Of a DNA stretch of 27,209 bases, positions 17,214 to 24,678 are shown piece by piece (within the stretch, counting starts at the first letter, position 1; each line of letters opens with the position of its first letter). A program made the translations under genes and the position numbers. The stretch comes from an uncultured Clostridia bacterium (GTDB taxonomy: Bacteria; Bacillota; Clostridia; Christensenellales; UBA1242), in the NCBI GenBank assembly GCA_934746515.1, contig CAKVFH010000014.1, positions 1 to 27,209 on the forward strand, written 5' to 3'. Under the pieces are notes generated by a model, which was not told the DNA's origin, made no database searches, and saw nothing but the letters and a program-made list of their open reading frames with translations.

Positions 17214-17231
17214 GCGAATAAGGAGCAAATT

Positions 17232-18410
17232 ATGCAATTTTGTGGAATAATATGCGAGTTTAACCCGTTTCATAATGGTCATAAATATCTAATCAGCGAA
17301 GTAAAAAAACAAACAAATATGCCAGTTGTTTGTCTGATGAGCGGTGATTTTGTTCAACGCGGAATGCCCGCAATTCAAGATAAATTTACAAGAGCAAAAA
17401 ATGCAGTTGTGAGTGGTGCAGGTGCGGTGATTGAACTTCCAACAGTTTTCGCCTGCTCAAATGCTGAAAATTTTGCGTTTGGCGCTGTCAGAATTTTTGA
17501 TAAGCTCGGCGCAACCACCCTAGCCTTTGGAATTGAAAATTGCAGTCTTGAAACACTTGATAAAATTGCCGAAATCAAGCTCACAAACTCAGTTTCTTTT
17601 CAAAACGCTTTTAAAAATGAAATTGAAAATGGAATAAACTACAACACCGCATTAAAACGTGCAATTTCAAAAGAAATTGGCGATGAAAATATTTTTGGAG
17701 TGCTTTCAAAACCAAATAATATTTTGGCAATTGAATACTTAACCGCCATCAAGAAATTAAAATCTAAAATCCAACCACTTGCAATAAACAGAATTGACAA
17801 CGGCTACAATTCCACACAAGAAAATGCCGAGTTTTTGTCGGCAAGCGGAATACGCGAAAGAATTTTAAATGGCGAAGATGTTTCAAAATTCATGCCATCA
17901 AATTGTGAAATTCAAAATCATTTTGAAATGATAAGTTTTGAGCGATACTCGGCGCTAGTAATAAACAAACTTCGCGAATCTAAACCTACCGACCTTAAAA
18001 AATGCTATGATTATAATGAAGGCATTGAATATCGCATCAAAAAATTTGCAGACTCTCTTTCAAACCTTGACGAACTCGAAGAAAACATCTCTTCACCAAG
18101 ATACAGAAAGCCAAGAGTAAAAAAACTCATTTTATACCCTTGTTTAAAAATCACAAAAACCTTGGTTCAAAACGCGCAAACCACCAAGCCTGTCGTAAAA
18201 GTGCTGGCGATTTTAAAAAATTTCAAAAGTTTCTTATCAACAGCACCTAAAAATAAGATTAGTTTGGTCGTGACAAACAAAGACTATGAAAACCTTTCAA
18301 AAAAGCAAAAAGATATTATAAATGTCGACTTAACCGCAAGTAATCTTTACTCACTTGCTACAAAAGTTCAAAACAATACAGACAAAAAAACGGGTGTCCT
18401 ATTTTTATAG
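17232..18410 (+). CDS. tmcAL: tRNA(Met) cytidine acetate ligase TmcAL (YlbM)
   Basis: Makes N4-acetylcytidine at the wobble position of elongator tRNA-Met using acetate and ATP. The 392 residues start MQFCGIICEFNPFHNGHKYL, carrying the nucleotidyltransferase-like FHNGH motif, followed by MSGDFVQRGMPAIQDKFTRA. The ATG at 17232 is chosen because AAGGAG lies 7 nt upstream; the frame is open from 17199 but without a ribosome binding site. The enzyme's substrate, acetate, is the product of the divergent pta-ackA operon, a neighbourhood seen in other Firmicutes. metG is also in the window. A terminator sits on the stop codon. Confidence 0.94.
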   Translation: MQFCGIICEFNPFHNGHKYLISEVKKQTNMPVVCLMSGDFVQRGMPAIQDKFTRAKNAVVSGAGAVIELPTVFACSNAENFAFGAVRIFDKLGATTLAFGIENCSLETLDKIAEIKLTNSVSFQNAFKNEIENGINYNTALKRAISKEIGDENIFGVLSKPNNILAIEYLTAIKKLKSKIQPLAINRIDNGYNSTQENAEFLSASGIRERILNGEDVSKFMPSNCEIQNHFEMISFERYSALVINKLRESKPTDLKKCYDYNEGIEYRIKKFADSLSNLDELEENISSPRYRKPRVKKLILYPCLKITKTLVQNAQTTKPVVKVLAILKNFKSFLSTAPKNKISLVVTNKDYENLSKKQKDIINVDLTASNLYSLATKVQNNTDKKTGVLFL

Positions 18411-18424
18411 ACATCCGTTTTTAT
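18387..18424 (+). terminator. tmcAL terminator
   Basis: AAAACGGGTGTC pairs with GACATCCGTTTTT (one G-U pair) and is followed by TTATT. The stop TAG is in the loop and the first stem base. The A-rich 5' flank could also stop minus-strand transcripts. Confidence 0.8.
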
Positions 18425-18475
18425 TATCTTTATTCTTTTGTGTAAACTTTATTTCATTAAGCTTTTTTAATTGTT

Positions 18476-19282
18476 TTAAATTTTGTTTTGTTTTTTGTAT
18501 GCTTTTAGTTTTTGTTTTATAACGATTTCGTCTTCTTTTTCCTGATATTTTTTACAAATCTGCATATATTCATTTTCATAAGTGCTTTTCTGCATAATGT
18601 TTGTTGCAACATCAAACACAAGATAAGACAAATATAAAACTGCAACTACAACCAGGTCAAAATTCTGATATTCAACAGCACCAACAATCCATAAAATAAT
18701 GCTTAAAATCAAAGCAACAGACCTATAGTAATAATAGTCGTTATATCTTTCATTTCGAAGAATTGCCGAGAAAACCAAACAGCTTGCGCTGGCGGCATCA
18801 AGAAGCGAAAATCTGCCACAAAGACCAATGTTAAGCATGTAAAACATTACCGCCAAAAACACCGAGAGTATAATCATAATAATTTGGTCTTTATCTTCCA
18901 TTTTCTTTCTAATTTGCACAAAACTGCCACCATAATAGGTTTTTGTTAGCGCAAACAATTGGAATGGTATATAAAAACCCATATAAACAACCGCATTAGC
19001 ATAAAATCTGAAATTGCATGCAATAACAAAATATATTGCAGAAACAAACACACAAAATACAACAGAAATTTTGTTGTCGAGTTTAACATAAAAATTCCAA
19101 ATCATGCCCAGCTCTAACAGCAAAAATAGTGCAGGATTGCAAAAACCTGCAAGCCAACAAAAAAGACCAAAAAGCGACACTACCGATGTCAAAATCAGCT
19201 TAAACAGCTTAAATTTTTCAGGTTCTTCTTTAATGATTTGCCCATCAAAAAAATCGCAAAAAAATTTCTTTTGAACAGCCAT
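18476..19282 (-). CDS. PnuC-like membrane transporter
   Basis: 268-residue protein with a roughly 25-residue cytosolic N-terminus, about seven hydrophobic helices and a basic, charged C-terminal tail (KYQEKEDEIVIKQKLKAYKKQNK). The layout and segments such as NAVVYMGFYIPFQLFALTK, SLLDAASASCLVFSAILRNE and ILSIILWIVGAVEYQ resemble PnuC (nicotinamide mononucleotide/riboside uptake): an aromatic-rich helix, an LD-containing helix, then a helix with a central W. I see no adjacent NAD-salvage gene, so substrate is open; other PnuC-like transporters carry different vitamins. AGGAG precedes the ATG. It is transcribed alone, toward the tmcAL terminator. Confidence 0.65.
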   Translation of the reverse strand: MAVQKKFFCDFFDGQIIKEEPEKFKLFKLILTSVVSLFGLFCWLAGFCNPALFLLLELGMIWNFYVKLDNKISVVFCVFVSAIYFVIACNFRFYANAVVYMGFYIPFQLFALTKTYYGGSFVQIRKKMEDKDQIIMIILSVFLAVMFYMLNIGLCGRFSLLDAASASCLVFSAILRNERYNDYYYYRSVALILSIILWIVGAVEYQNFDLVVVAVLYLSYLVFDVATNIMQKSTYENEYMQICKKYQEKEDEIVIKQKLKAYKKQNKI

Positions 19283-19306
19283 AATATTCTCCTAATTTAT
19301 ACAAAC

Positions 19307-19333
19307 ATTTTAGCATATATTTTATTATGACAA
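19307..19333 (-). promoter_or_regulatory. Promoter of the PnuC-like gene
   Basis: Minus-strand TTGTCA, 15-nt spacer, TAAAAT with an extended-10 TGC. Spacing is short but the extended -10 compensates. The -35 overlaps the first codons of ylbJ. Confidence 0.5.
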
Positions 19334-20352
19334 AAACAAATTCACCTAAAAAACAAAATTTTTTTATTTTTAGTTTAAAACAAAACTTCTCCAGTTTGTT
19401 TTTCTCACTCTCAATATTTTTAATAATGATACTCATAATCTTAAACCCAGCTGCTTTCTCAAAGTCAACCATTGCCGGAATAAAACTATTTTTCTATTCT
19501 GTTTTGCCAGGGCTTTTCCCTTTTATGTTTTTGACTAAAATGCTAACCGAAATAGGCTCCGTCTTTAAAATTTCAAAACGCTTTCAAAAAGTTTCAAATA
19601 AGCTTTTTGGAACTCCAGGTGTTTCGCTCTATTGCTTTTTTATGAGCATTTTATCAGGCTATCCAATCGGTGCAAAAATTATCAGCGACCTTTACAACAA
19701 AAATCTAATCACTGAAGAAGATGCAAAGCGCATGTCAATTTTCTGCACAACGTCAGGCCCAATTTTTGTTATTGGCGCGGTTGGAGTGGGCATGCTTTCA
19801 AGTTTTAAGATTGGTCTTGTTATATACATCGCACATATATTGTCTGGTGTAATCTGCGGACTTATTTATAACATAATTTTCAAAAATAAAAACCAAACAC
19901 AAATAAAAATAGTTCTCGCATCAAACAAAACAGAAAACATTTTTTCGCTTTGCTTAAATGAAACAATAAACTCTTTGTTTTTGGTTGGCGGATACATCAC
20001 AATCTTTTACCTTTTAACCGAAATTTTAGATGTTTTGCAAATCATAAGTTTTATCACATCATTGCTTTCGCCAATACTATTAAAACTCAAAATCAATCCT
20101 GCCGAAATTTCAGGCATAATTTATGGAATTGTTGAAGTCACACATGGCGCAAAAGCATTATCTTTGCTCCCAAACCCAAACATTCAAGCCATAACCGCTT
20201 TAATCTCGTTTAGCGGAATTTCAATAATCATGCAATCTCTAGCTTTTCTAAAAACAGCCAAAATAAAAGCACACACCTTCATTTTATCAAAGTGTGTGCA
20301 AGCAATAATTTCATTTTTTATATGTAAACTTTTACTCTTCTTCATTTTCTAA
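19327..20352 (+). CDS. ylbJ: YlbJ-type sporulation integral membrane protein
   Basis: Polytopic membrane protein of the nucleoside-recognition (Gate) domain superfamily; YlbJ is needed in B. subtilis for late sporulation, under mother-cell control. The 341 residues contain about eight hydrophobic segments. LPGLFPFMFLTKML, SGYPIGAKIISDLYNK and CTTSGPIFVIGAVGVGML are the family blocks. The start is uncertain: no Shine-Dalgarno lies upstream of the ATG at 19327, and the spacer is taken up by the opposing promoter. A leaderless or later start (an ATG at 19426 also lacks one) is possible. Its 3' end overlaps the convergent coiled-coil gene by 21 nt. Whether this organism sporulates cannot be told from one gene. 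Confidence 0.85.
   Translation: MTKTNSPKKQNFFIFSLKQNFSSLFFSLSIFLIMILIILNPAAFSKSTIAGIKLFFYSVLPGLFPFMFLTKMLTEIGSVFKISKRFQKVSNKLFGTPGVSLYCFFMSILSGYPIGAKIISDLYNKNLITEEDAKRMSIFCTTSGPIFVIGAVGVGMLSSFKIGLVIYIAHILSGVICGLIYNIIFKNKNQTQIKIVLASNKTENIFSLCLNETINSLFLVGGYITIFYLLTEILDVLQIISFITSLLSPILLKLKINPAEISGIIYGIVEVTHGAKALSLLPNPNIQAITALISFSGISIIMQSLAFLKTAKIKAHTFILSKCVQAIISFFICKLLLFFIF
20269..20299 (-). terminator. Terminator of the alr-rsmD unit, inside ylbJ
   Basis: A perfect 8-bp stem GCACACAC/GTGTGTGC with a 15-nt loop. In the minus direction it is followed by TTTTATTTT, and it lies 33 nt beyond the stop of the coiled-coil gene. It falls within ylbJ coding sequence. Confidence 0.65.
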
Positions 20353-20826
20353 AGAAGCAGAATCGCTATTTTTGAGATTGTTGATGGCGGTGTCAAGCTC
20401 ATCACGGTTACGCTTAACAACATCCAAGTTTTGATCCAGATAAAGTTCAACGGATTTCAAAAGCTTGTCAACATTATCTTTTGTAACAGCAAACAGTTGA
20501 TCGCATTTTCTTGTTGCTCTCTGAACTGTTTCATCAGCAATTCTCTCACTGCGCTTTTTTATTTCAGATGAACTAACAAGTTGTTCAGCTCTATATTCAG
20601 CTTCGGCTACAATGTGTTTTGCTTCCGCTTGAGCATTATTCAAAATCTGGTCTTTTTTAGACAAAACATAACTTGCTTCTTGAATAGCTTGTGGCAAATT
20701 CGCCCTGATTTCAGCTATAAGTGAAGCACATTTGTCCATATTGACAAGAGTTTTTTTGCTCCATAAAAAATTTTTGGAGTTAGCAAATTCTCTTTCTAAC
20801 GCATCAATAATTTGATTTATATCCAT
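20332..20826 (-). CDS. Small coiled-coil protein of unknown function
   Basis: 164 residues, no signal peptide and no membrane span. Residues 60-150 are strongly helical and rich in A, E, K, R and Q (AQAEAKHIVAEAEYRAEQL), predicting a coiled coil; the C-terminus is acidic (ENEEE). Similar short proteins beside rsmD/coaD in Clostridia are often auto-named ATPase or ATP synthase subunit B/H-like because of the helix, without evidence for that role; a DivIVA-like scaffold is another guess. It begins 9 nt after rsmD with AAGGAAA as ribosome binding site, so it is in the same operon. Its 3' end overlaps ylbJ. Confidence 0.75.
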   Translation of the reverse strand: MDINQIIDALEREFANSKNFLWSKKTLVNMDKCASLIAEIRANLPQAIQEASYVLSKKDQILNNAQAEAKHIVAEAEYRAEQLVSSSEIKKRSERIADETVQRATRKCDQLFAVTKDNVDKLLKSVELYLDQNLDVVKRNRDELDTAINNLKNSDSASLENEEE

Positions 20827-20835
20827 AAAATTTCC

Positions 20836-21384
20836 TTACTCATTATACACAAGTATATCAACGTAGGCAATGCCATACTTTTTCGACTTCTCTATTATAT
20901 AACAACTTGGGAGATTTTGCAAGTCATTTGCAAACTTATGTTCAACAACCACACAAGCACCATTATTTAAAAGTTTTTTATCTTGCAAAGCTTTAAGTGA
21001 CTTTAAAGAAAAGTCGCTATCATAAGGCGGATCTAAATAGACCAAATCAAATTTCAAGTTTCGTCTTTCAAAATTTGAAAGCGCTTCCAAAAAACCTGAT
21101 TTGATGATTTCAAATTTTTCAGTCATTTTCAAAGTGTTTTGTTTAATTGTTTTTATAGCCTTTTCTTCGTGGTCAACAAAATAAACTTCACTTGCACCGC
21201 GACTGATACATTCTGCACCAAACGCACCGCTTCCAGCAAAAAGGTCAAGCACCACTTTGTTTTCAACTCTGCCTTGAATCAAATTAAAAACCGATTCTTT
21301 TACCCTTGCAAGAGTTGGTCTTGTTCCACTGCTGTCAACTGCAACGAGTTTTCTTGCACGATACTTTCCTGTTATAATTTGCAT
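20836..21384 (-). CDS. rsmD: 16S rRNA (guanine966-N2)-methyltransferase RsmD
   Basis: S-adenosylmethionine-dependent methyltransferase acting on G966 of 16S rRNA in the assembled small subunit. The 182 residues contain RPTLARVKESVFN (22-34), the cofactor motif LDLFAGSGAFGAE (46-58) and the catalytic DPPY (118-121). The ATG at 21384 has GGAGG 8 nt upstream, which is inside alr; the two genes overlap by 50 nt in different frames. coaD, the usual next gene in Firmicutes, is absent; a coiled-coil gene follows instead. Confidence 0.95.
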   Translation of the reverse strand: MQIITGKYRARKLVAVDSSGTRPTLARVKESVFNLIQGRVENKVVLDLFAGSGAFGAECISRGASEVYFVDHEEKAIKTIKQNTLKMTEKFEIIKSGFLEALSNFERRNLKFDLVYLDPPYDSDFSLKSLKALQDKKLLNNGACVVVEHKFANDLQNLPSCYIIEKSKKYGIAYVDILVYNE

Positions 21385-22459
21385 TAGATTTTCCTCCGAT
21401 GTACAATCGCTTTATGCGTTTTGATAAGCTAGTCATTATCTCATATTCTATTGTATCACACCAAGCAGCAATATCACAAATAAAAATTTGTTTGTCACCA
21501 CTTTTGCCAATCAAAACAACTTTGTCGCCAATTTTTACTTCCACGCTTGACACATCAACAATAATTGAATCCATGCAAACAGATAAAATTTTGCAAAAAT
21601 TTCCGCCAATCAAAACAAAACCTTTTGCTGCGATATTTCTAAAAATTCCATCGGCATAACCAATTGAAACCACCGCAACTCGCATCGATTTTTCAGCCAA
21701 AAATCTATAACCATAGCCAACCGTTTCGCCAGATTTTATTTTTTGAATTTCAATTATTTTCGATTCCAGCGAAAAACAAGAATAGTTTTGATTTAAAAAC
21801 AAACCTAGTCCAACTCTGCACATGTCAAATTCTTTTCCAAACTCAAAACCAGAAGTGTTTGCAATATGAAAAATAACATTTGAAACATCAAATTTTTTAG
21901 ACAAAGAATATTTAGCATTCAAAAATTTTTCAACTTGAATTTTTGCAAAATTTTCTATGTTTCCGCAATAAAAATGTGAAAATACGCCCAAAATAGAAAC
22001 ATTTTGCGTTTTTTGCACAACTTCAAAAACTTTAACCAAATCCGATTCATTCAAAAAACCAAATCTGTTCATTCCGGTGTTGACCGCCAAATGAATTTGA
22101 TATTGCACATCTCTATTTCGTTTTGCAAGCCTTAAAATCCTTTCCAAACAATCAAAATTTGAAACACAAAACTGACAATATTTTTTAGCTAACTTTGTTA
22201 TATTTTCATAAATTGGGTCGAGAATTAAAATTGGCTTATTAACCAAGCCATTTATCTCTAAAAATTCTCTTTCACACGACACCGCAAAAAAATCAACCAA
22301 ACTGTTTATTTCTTTGCAAATCACTTTTGCGCCCAGACCATAAGCATCAGCTTTTACAACCGCGCAAATTTTTTTTGAATCACCTAATCTTTTTCTCAAC
22401 ACTGAAATATTATTTCTAATAAATTTCAAATCAACAATCAATTCAGAAATAAAAATCAC
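21335..22459 (-). CDS. alr: Alanine racemase
   Basis: PLP enzyme interconverting L- and D-alanine for peptidoglycan. The 374 residues show VKADAYGLG (35-43) with PLP lysine K36, NTGMNRFGF (127-135), SIGYADG with the opposing-face base Y268, and CMDS at 295-298. Departures from common sequence are RVGLGLF for RPG at 215 and NTGMNR for DTGMNR. The C-terminal tail after KRIKRLY (348-353) is not family-like and lies over the rsmD start. The start is uncertain: GTG at 22459 lacks a spaced Shine-Dalgarno, while GGGGTGA sits 6 nt ahead of an ATT codon, with TTG available at codon 7. No clear promoter follows the metG terminator, so partial read-through is possible. It uses TGA as stop. Confidence 0.93.
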   Translation of the reverse strand: MIFISELIVDLKFIRNNISVLRKRLGDSKKICAVVKADAYGLGAKVICKEINSLVDFFAVSCEREFLEINGLVNKPILILDPIYENITKLAKKYCQFCVSNFDCLERILRLAKRNRDVQYQIHLAVNTGMNRFGFLNESDLVKVFEVVQKTQNVSILGVFSHFYCGNIENFAKIQVEKFLNAKYSLSKKFDVSNVIFHIANTSGFEFGKEFDMCRVGLGLFLNQNYSCFSLESKIIEIQKIKSGETVGYGYRFLAEKSMRVAVVSIGYADGIFRNIAAKGFVLIGGNFCKILSVCMDSIIVDVSSVEVKIGDKVVLIGKSGDKQIFICDIAAWCDTIEYEIMTSLSKRIKRLYIGGKSNANYNRKVSCKKTRCS

Positions 22460-22484
22460 CCCTGAATTATTTTATGAAAGTAAA

Positions 22485-22533
22485 AAAGACATTGTGCACC
22501 TAGCCTTCAAGACCAGGAAAAAACAATGTCTTT
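22485..22533 (-). terminator. metG terminator
   Basis: An 11-bp perfect stem AAAGACATTGT/ACAATGTCTTT with an inner CCTGG/CTAGG stem (one G-U), followed on the minus strand by a run of T. It begins 35 nt after the metG stop and ends about 25 nt before the alr start. Confidence 0.8.
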
Positions 22534-22567
22534 AAAATTATTATTTTGTTATGATTAAATAATTAAA

Positions 22568-24160
22568 TTATTTCTTTTCTTCATTGAGTTTTGCCAGTTC
22601 CGCAAACTCTTTTTCAGCATCAATTCTTGGGAACAAAATTCCAAGTTCTTCAACTGTATCTCCATTTTCAAGAGCATAAAATTCTTTCGCATCAGCAAAT
22701 TTTCTGTTTTCAACATGAAGCGCAGAGAGAACTTTTTCTGAACATTCTGGCAAGAAAGCTGAAAGCAAAATCGTTCCAATTCTAATTGATTCAAGAAGAT
22801 TTCTCAAAACAGTGTCGAGACGGTTTTTCTTTTCTTCATCTTTAGCCAAACGATATGGCTCGGTTACTTCAATATATTTGTTGGCTTTTGAGAAAATATC
22901 AAAAATAGATGCAAGCGCTTTTGAAACATCAAAATTATTTTCAATATATTTTCTTGTTTCACTAACCGCATTGTGAATTGTTACAAACAAATCTTTGTCA
23001 ATTTCTTCATCACTTTCATAGTAGTTTGGAACAATACTATTTCTGTATTTTTTAAGCATTGAAAATGTTCTCGAAATAAGATTGCCATAGTTATTTGCAA
23101 GATCAGAATTTATTGTGCTAAAAAATAATTCTGTTGAATAGTTTCCATCACTTCCAAATGGAATTTCACGAAGCAAGATATATCTAACACTATCTGCGGT
23201 ATATCTTGGAACAAGGATTCTTGGATCAACACATTCTGTGCTTGCAACAGACTTGCTCTTTGACAATTTATCACCACCAAACAGCAGCCAACCATGACCA
23301 AAAATTCTCTTTGGCAATGGCAAGTCAAGAGCCATCAAAAGTGCTGGCCAAATAATTGCATGGAATCGCACAATTTCTTTTCCAATAACATGAACATCTG
23401 CTGGCCAATATTTTTTGTAAAGCGAATCATCTGCGCTTTCATATCCAAGACCAGTAATATAGTTTGTAAGTGCATCAATCCAAACATAAACCGTGTGTTT
23501 TGGATCAAAATCAACAGGAATACCCCACTTTACACTGGTTCTTGAAACGCACAAATCAGATAGCCCTGGCTTAATGAAATTATTAACCATTTCATTTACA
23601 CGAGATTGTGGTTGCAAAAACTCTGGATTGTTTTTGTAAAGTTCCAAAAGTCTGTCACCAAACTCTGAAAGCTTGAAAAAGTATGCTTCTTCTTCTTGGT
23701 CAATAACTTCTCTGTGACAATCTGGGCACTTTCCGTCAACAAGTTGAGATTCTGTCCAGAAAGATTCACAAGGCACACAATATTTTCCTTTGTATGCAGA
23801 CTTATAAATGTAACCTTTATCATATAATTTTTTAAAGATTTTTTGAACAGCTGAAACATGGTAGTCGTCTGTGGTTCTAATGAATTTATCATACTGAATA
23901 TCTAAAAGTTTCCAAAGATTTTTAGCATCATCAATAATTTCATCAAGATATTCCATTTCTGTCTTGCCAGCAAGTTTTGCAGCTTGAGCAATCTTTTGTC
24001 CATGCTCATCTGTGCCGGTCATAAAAAATACATCTTTATCCAAAAGTTTATTGAATCTTGCGAGCGCATCGCAGATAACAGTTGTGTAACAATTTCCAAG
24101 AGTAAATTTTCTGCTTGGATAATAAATTGGTGTGGTAATATAAAATTTTTCTTTTTCCAT
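22568..24160 (-). CDS. metG: Methionyl-tRNA synthetase
   Basis: Class I synthetase charging initiator and elongator tRNA-Met. The 530 residues comprise the Rossmann catalytic domain, a zinc knuckle with C128, C131, C145 and C148, VYVWIDALTNYITGLGY (224-240), the KMSKS loop as KLSKS (298-302) and a helical anticodon-binding domain (about 350-500). The C-terminal dimerising tRNA-binding domain of longer MetRS is absent. The HIGH motif reads TLGN (20-23), replacing both histidines; TIGN is the working form in some TrpRS, so activity is plausible. It has its own promoter and a leader hairpin that includes part of the ribosome binding site, and ends at a strong terminator. Confidence 0.97.
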   Translation of the reverse strand: MEKEKFYITTPIYYPSRKFTLGNCYTTVICDALARFNKLLDKDVFFMTGTDEHGQKIAQAAKLAGKTEMEYLDEIIDDAKNLWKLLDIQYDKFIRTTDDYHVSAVQKIFKKLYDKGYIYKSAYKGKYCVPCESFWTESQLVDGKCPDCHREVIDQEEEAYFFKLSEFGDRLLELYKNNPEFLQPQSRVNEMVNNFIKPGLSDLCVSRTSVKWGIPVDFDPKHTVYVWIDALTNYITGLGYESADDSLYKKYWPADVHVIGKEIVRFHAIIWPALLMALDLPLPKRIFGHGWLLFGGDKLSKSKSVASTECVDPRILVPRYTADSVRYILLREIPFGSDGNYSTELFFSTINSDLANNYGNLISRTFSMLKKYRNSIVPNYYESDEEIDKDLFVTIHNAVSETRKYIENNFDVSKALASIFDIFSKANKYIEVTEPYRLAKDEEKKNRLDTVLRNLLESIRIGTILLSAFLPECSEKVLSALHVENRKFADAKEFYALENGDTVEELGILFPRIDAEKEFAELAKLNEEKK

Positions 24161-24170
24161 AATAAAACTC

Positions 24171-24219
24171 CTAAAGGTAAAATTTGCGTAAAAACAGATT
24201 TAACGCATCACACCTTTAG
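24171..24219 (-). promoter_or_regulatory. metG leader hairpin touching the ribosome binding site
   Basis: In the minus-strand leader, CTAAAGGT pairs with ACCTTTAG (8 bp, 24212-24219 with 24171-24178), enclosing a second stem TGCGT/ACGCA. The last AG of the outer stem is the first part of AGGAG, 11 nt before the ATG. The T-box features that often control metG (specifier stem, GGTGG bulge) are not present. Confidence 0.5.
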
Positions 24220-24268
24220 CCGAAACATAATTTTTGCTTAAAATTTCGCTATTTATAAACATGAGATT

Positions 24269-24297
24269 ATTATAGCAAAAAAAAATATCACTATCAA
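24269..24297 (-). promoter_or_regulatory. metG promoter
   Basis: Minus-strand TTGATA, 17-nt spacer, TATAAT, giving a leader of about 100 nt. Confidence 0.8.
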
Positions 24298-24318
24298 GTA
24301 AAAAGCCAAAAATAAAGA

Positions 24319-24459
24319 TTAAAAATAAAATTGATAAAAGTTTTTAAAAATAATTGATTTTTTTTTATTATATGTTATAATAGTTATGTTCTTTAGAAAA
24401 TCTCGGCTTTGATAAAAAAAATTCATAATGATTTATTCTCCATTAAAACACCTCCTTTT
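24319..24459 (-). other. Perfect ribosome binding site with a six-codon ORF and coupled 35-codon ORF
   Basis: Minus-strand AAAAGGAGGTG (24459-24449) is a full complement of the 16S 3' end, and an ATG follows 5 nt later at 24443. The frame reads MENKSL then TGA at 24425-24423. That stop overlaps, as ATGA, the ATG of a 35-codon ORF running to 24319 (aromatic and Lys-rich, beginning MNFFYQSRDFLKN). A TTGATT/GATAAA pair upstream is a weak possible promoter. No homology is recognised; it could be a small peptide pair, a gene remnant or chance. It lies antisense to the leader upstream of the tRNA repeats. Confidence 0.25.
24354..24381 (+). promoter_or_regulatory. Promoter upstream of the tRNA-Lys repeat region
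   Basis: Plus-strand TTGATT, 16-nt spacer, TATAAT. No other good promoter was seen between it and the tRNA, so a transcript of about 570 nt could run through both repeat units, the tRNA and the terminator at 24931. The stretch from 24382 to 24511 holds no other plus-strand feature. Confidence 0.6.
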
Positions 24460-24511
24460 GTTTTATCTTTTTCATCACTTATGAGAATCAAAGCGCGAGT
24501 GTCTAAAACAT

Positions 24512-24678
24512 GGATCATTAGCTCAGTTGGCGTGACGCGTTAAGCAAACCCGCCAGTGGCTGGTTTGTAGCCAGCAAACTTGTTTGCGACAAACGGGAGC
24601 AAATTTATAATTTGCGACGGGAAGAGCCTGCTCTACCAACTGTTTTAAGTGGTTTATTGGAACAAAAATTTAATATTT
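24512..24678 (+). repeat. Chimeric tRNA-Lys repeat unit 1 (167 bp)
   Basis: The unit starts with the first 19 nt of the downstream tRNA-Lys (GGATCATTAGCTCAGTTGG), then departs into about 95 nt of GC-richer sequence. That insert contains hairpins at 24559-24575, 24574-24587 and 24599-24615. It then carries CTGCTCTACCAACTG (24628-24642), the reverse complement of 15 nt of the tRNA D-arm. A 36-nt AT-rich spacer ending AATATTT closes the unit. It has no anticodon arm and no T-arm, so it is not a functional tRNA. Confidence 0.85.

Noticed and set aside
24161..24300. T-box riboswitch upstream of metG
   Set aside because: No specifier stem, no GGTGG bulge and no antiterminator or terminator pair; only a simple hairpin is present.
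24449..24459. Plus-strand CACCTCCTTTT resembling the 3' end of 16S rRNA
   Set aside because: The bases before it do not match the conserved 16S end (no GGCTGGAT) and no rRNA lies upstream; it is better explained as a minus-strand ribosome binding site or chance.
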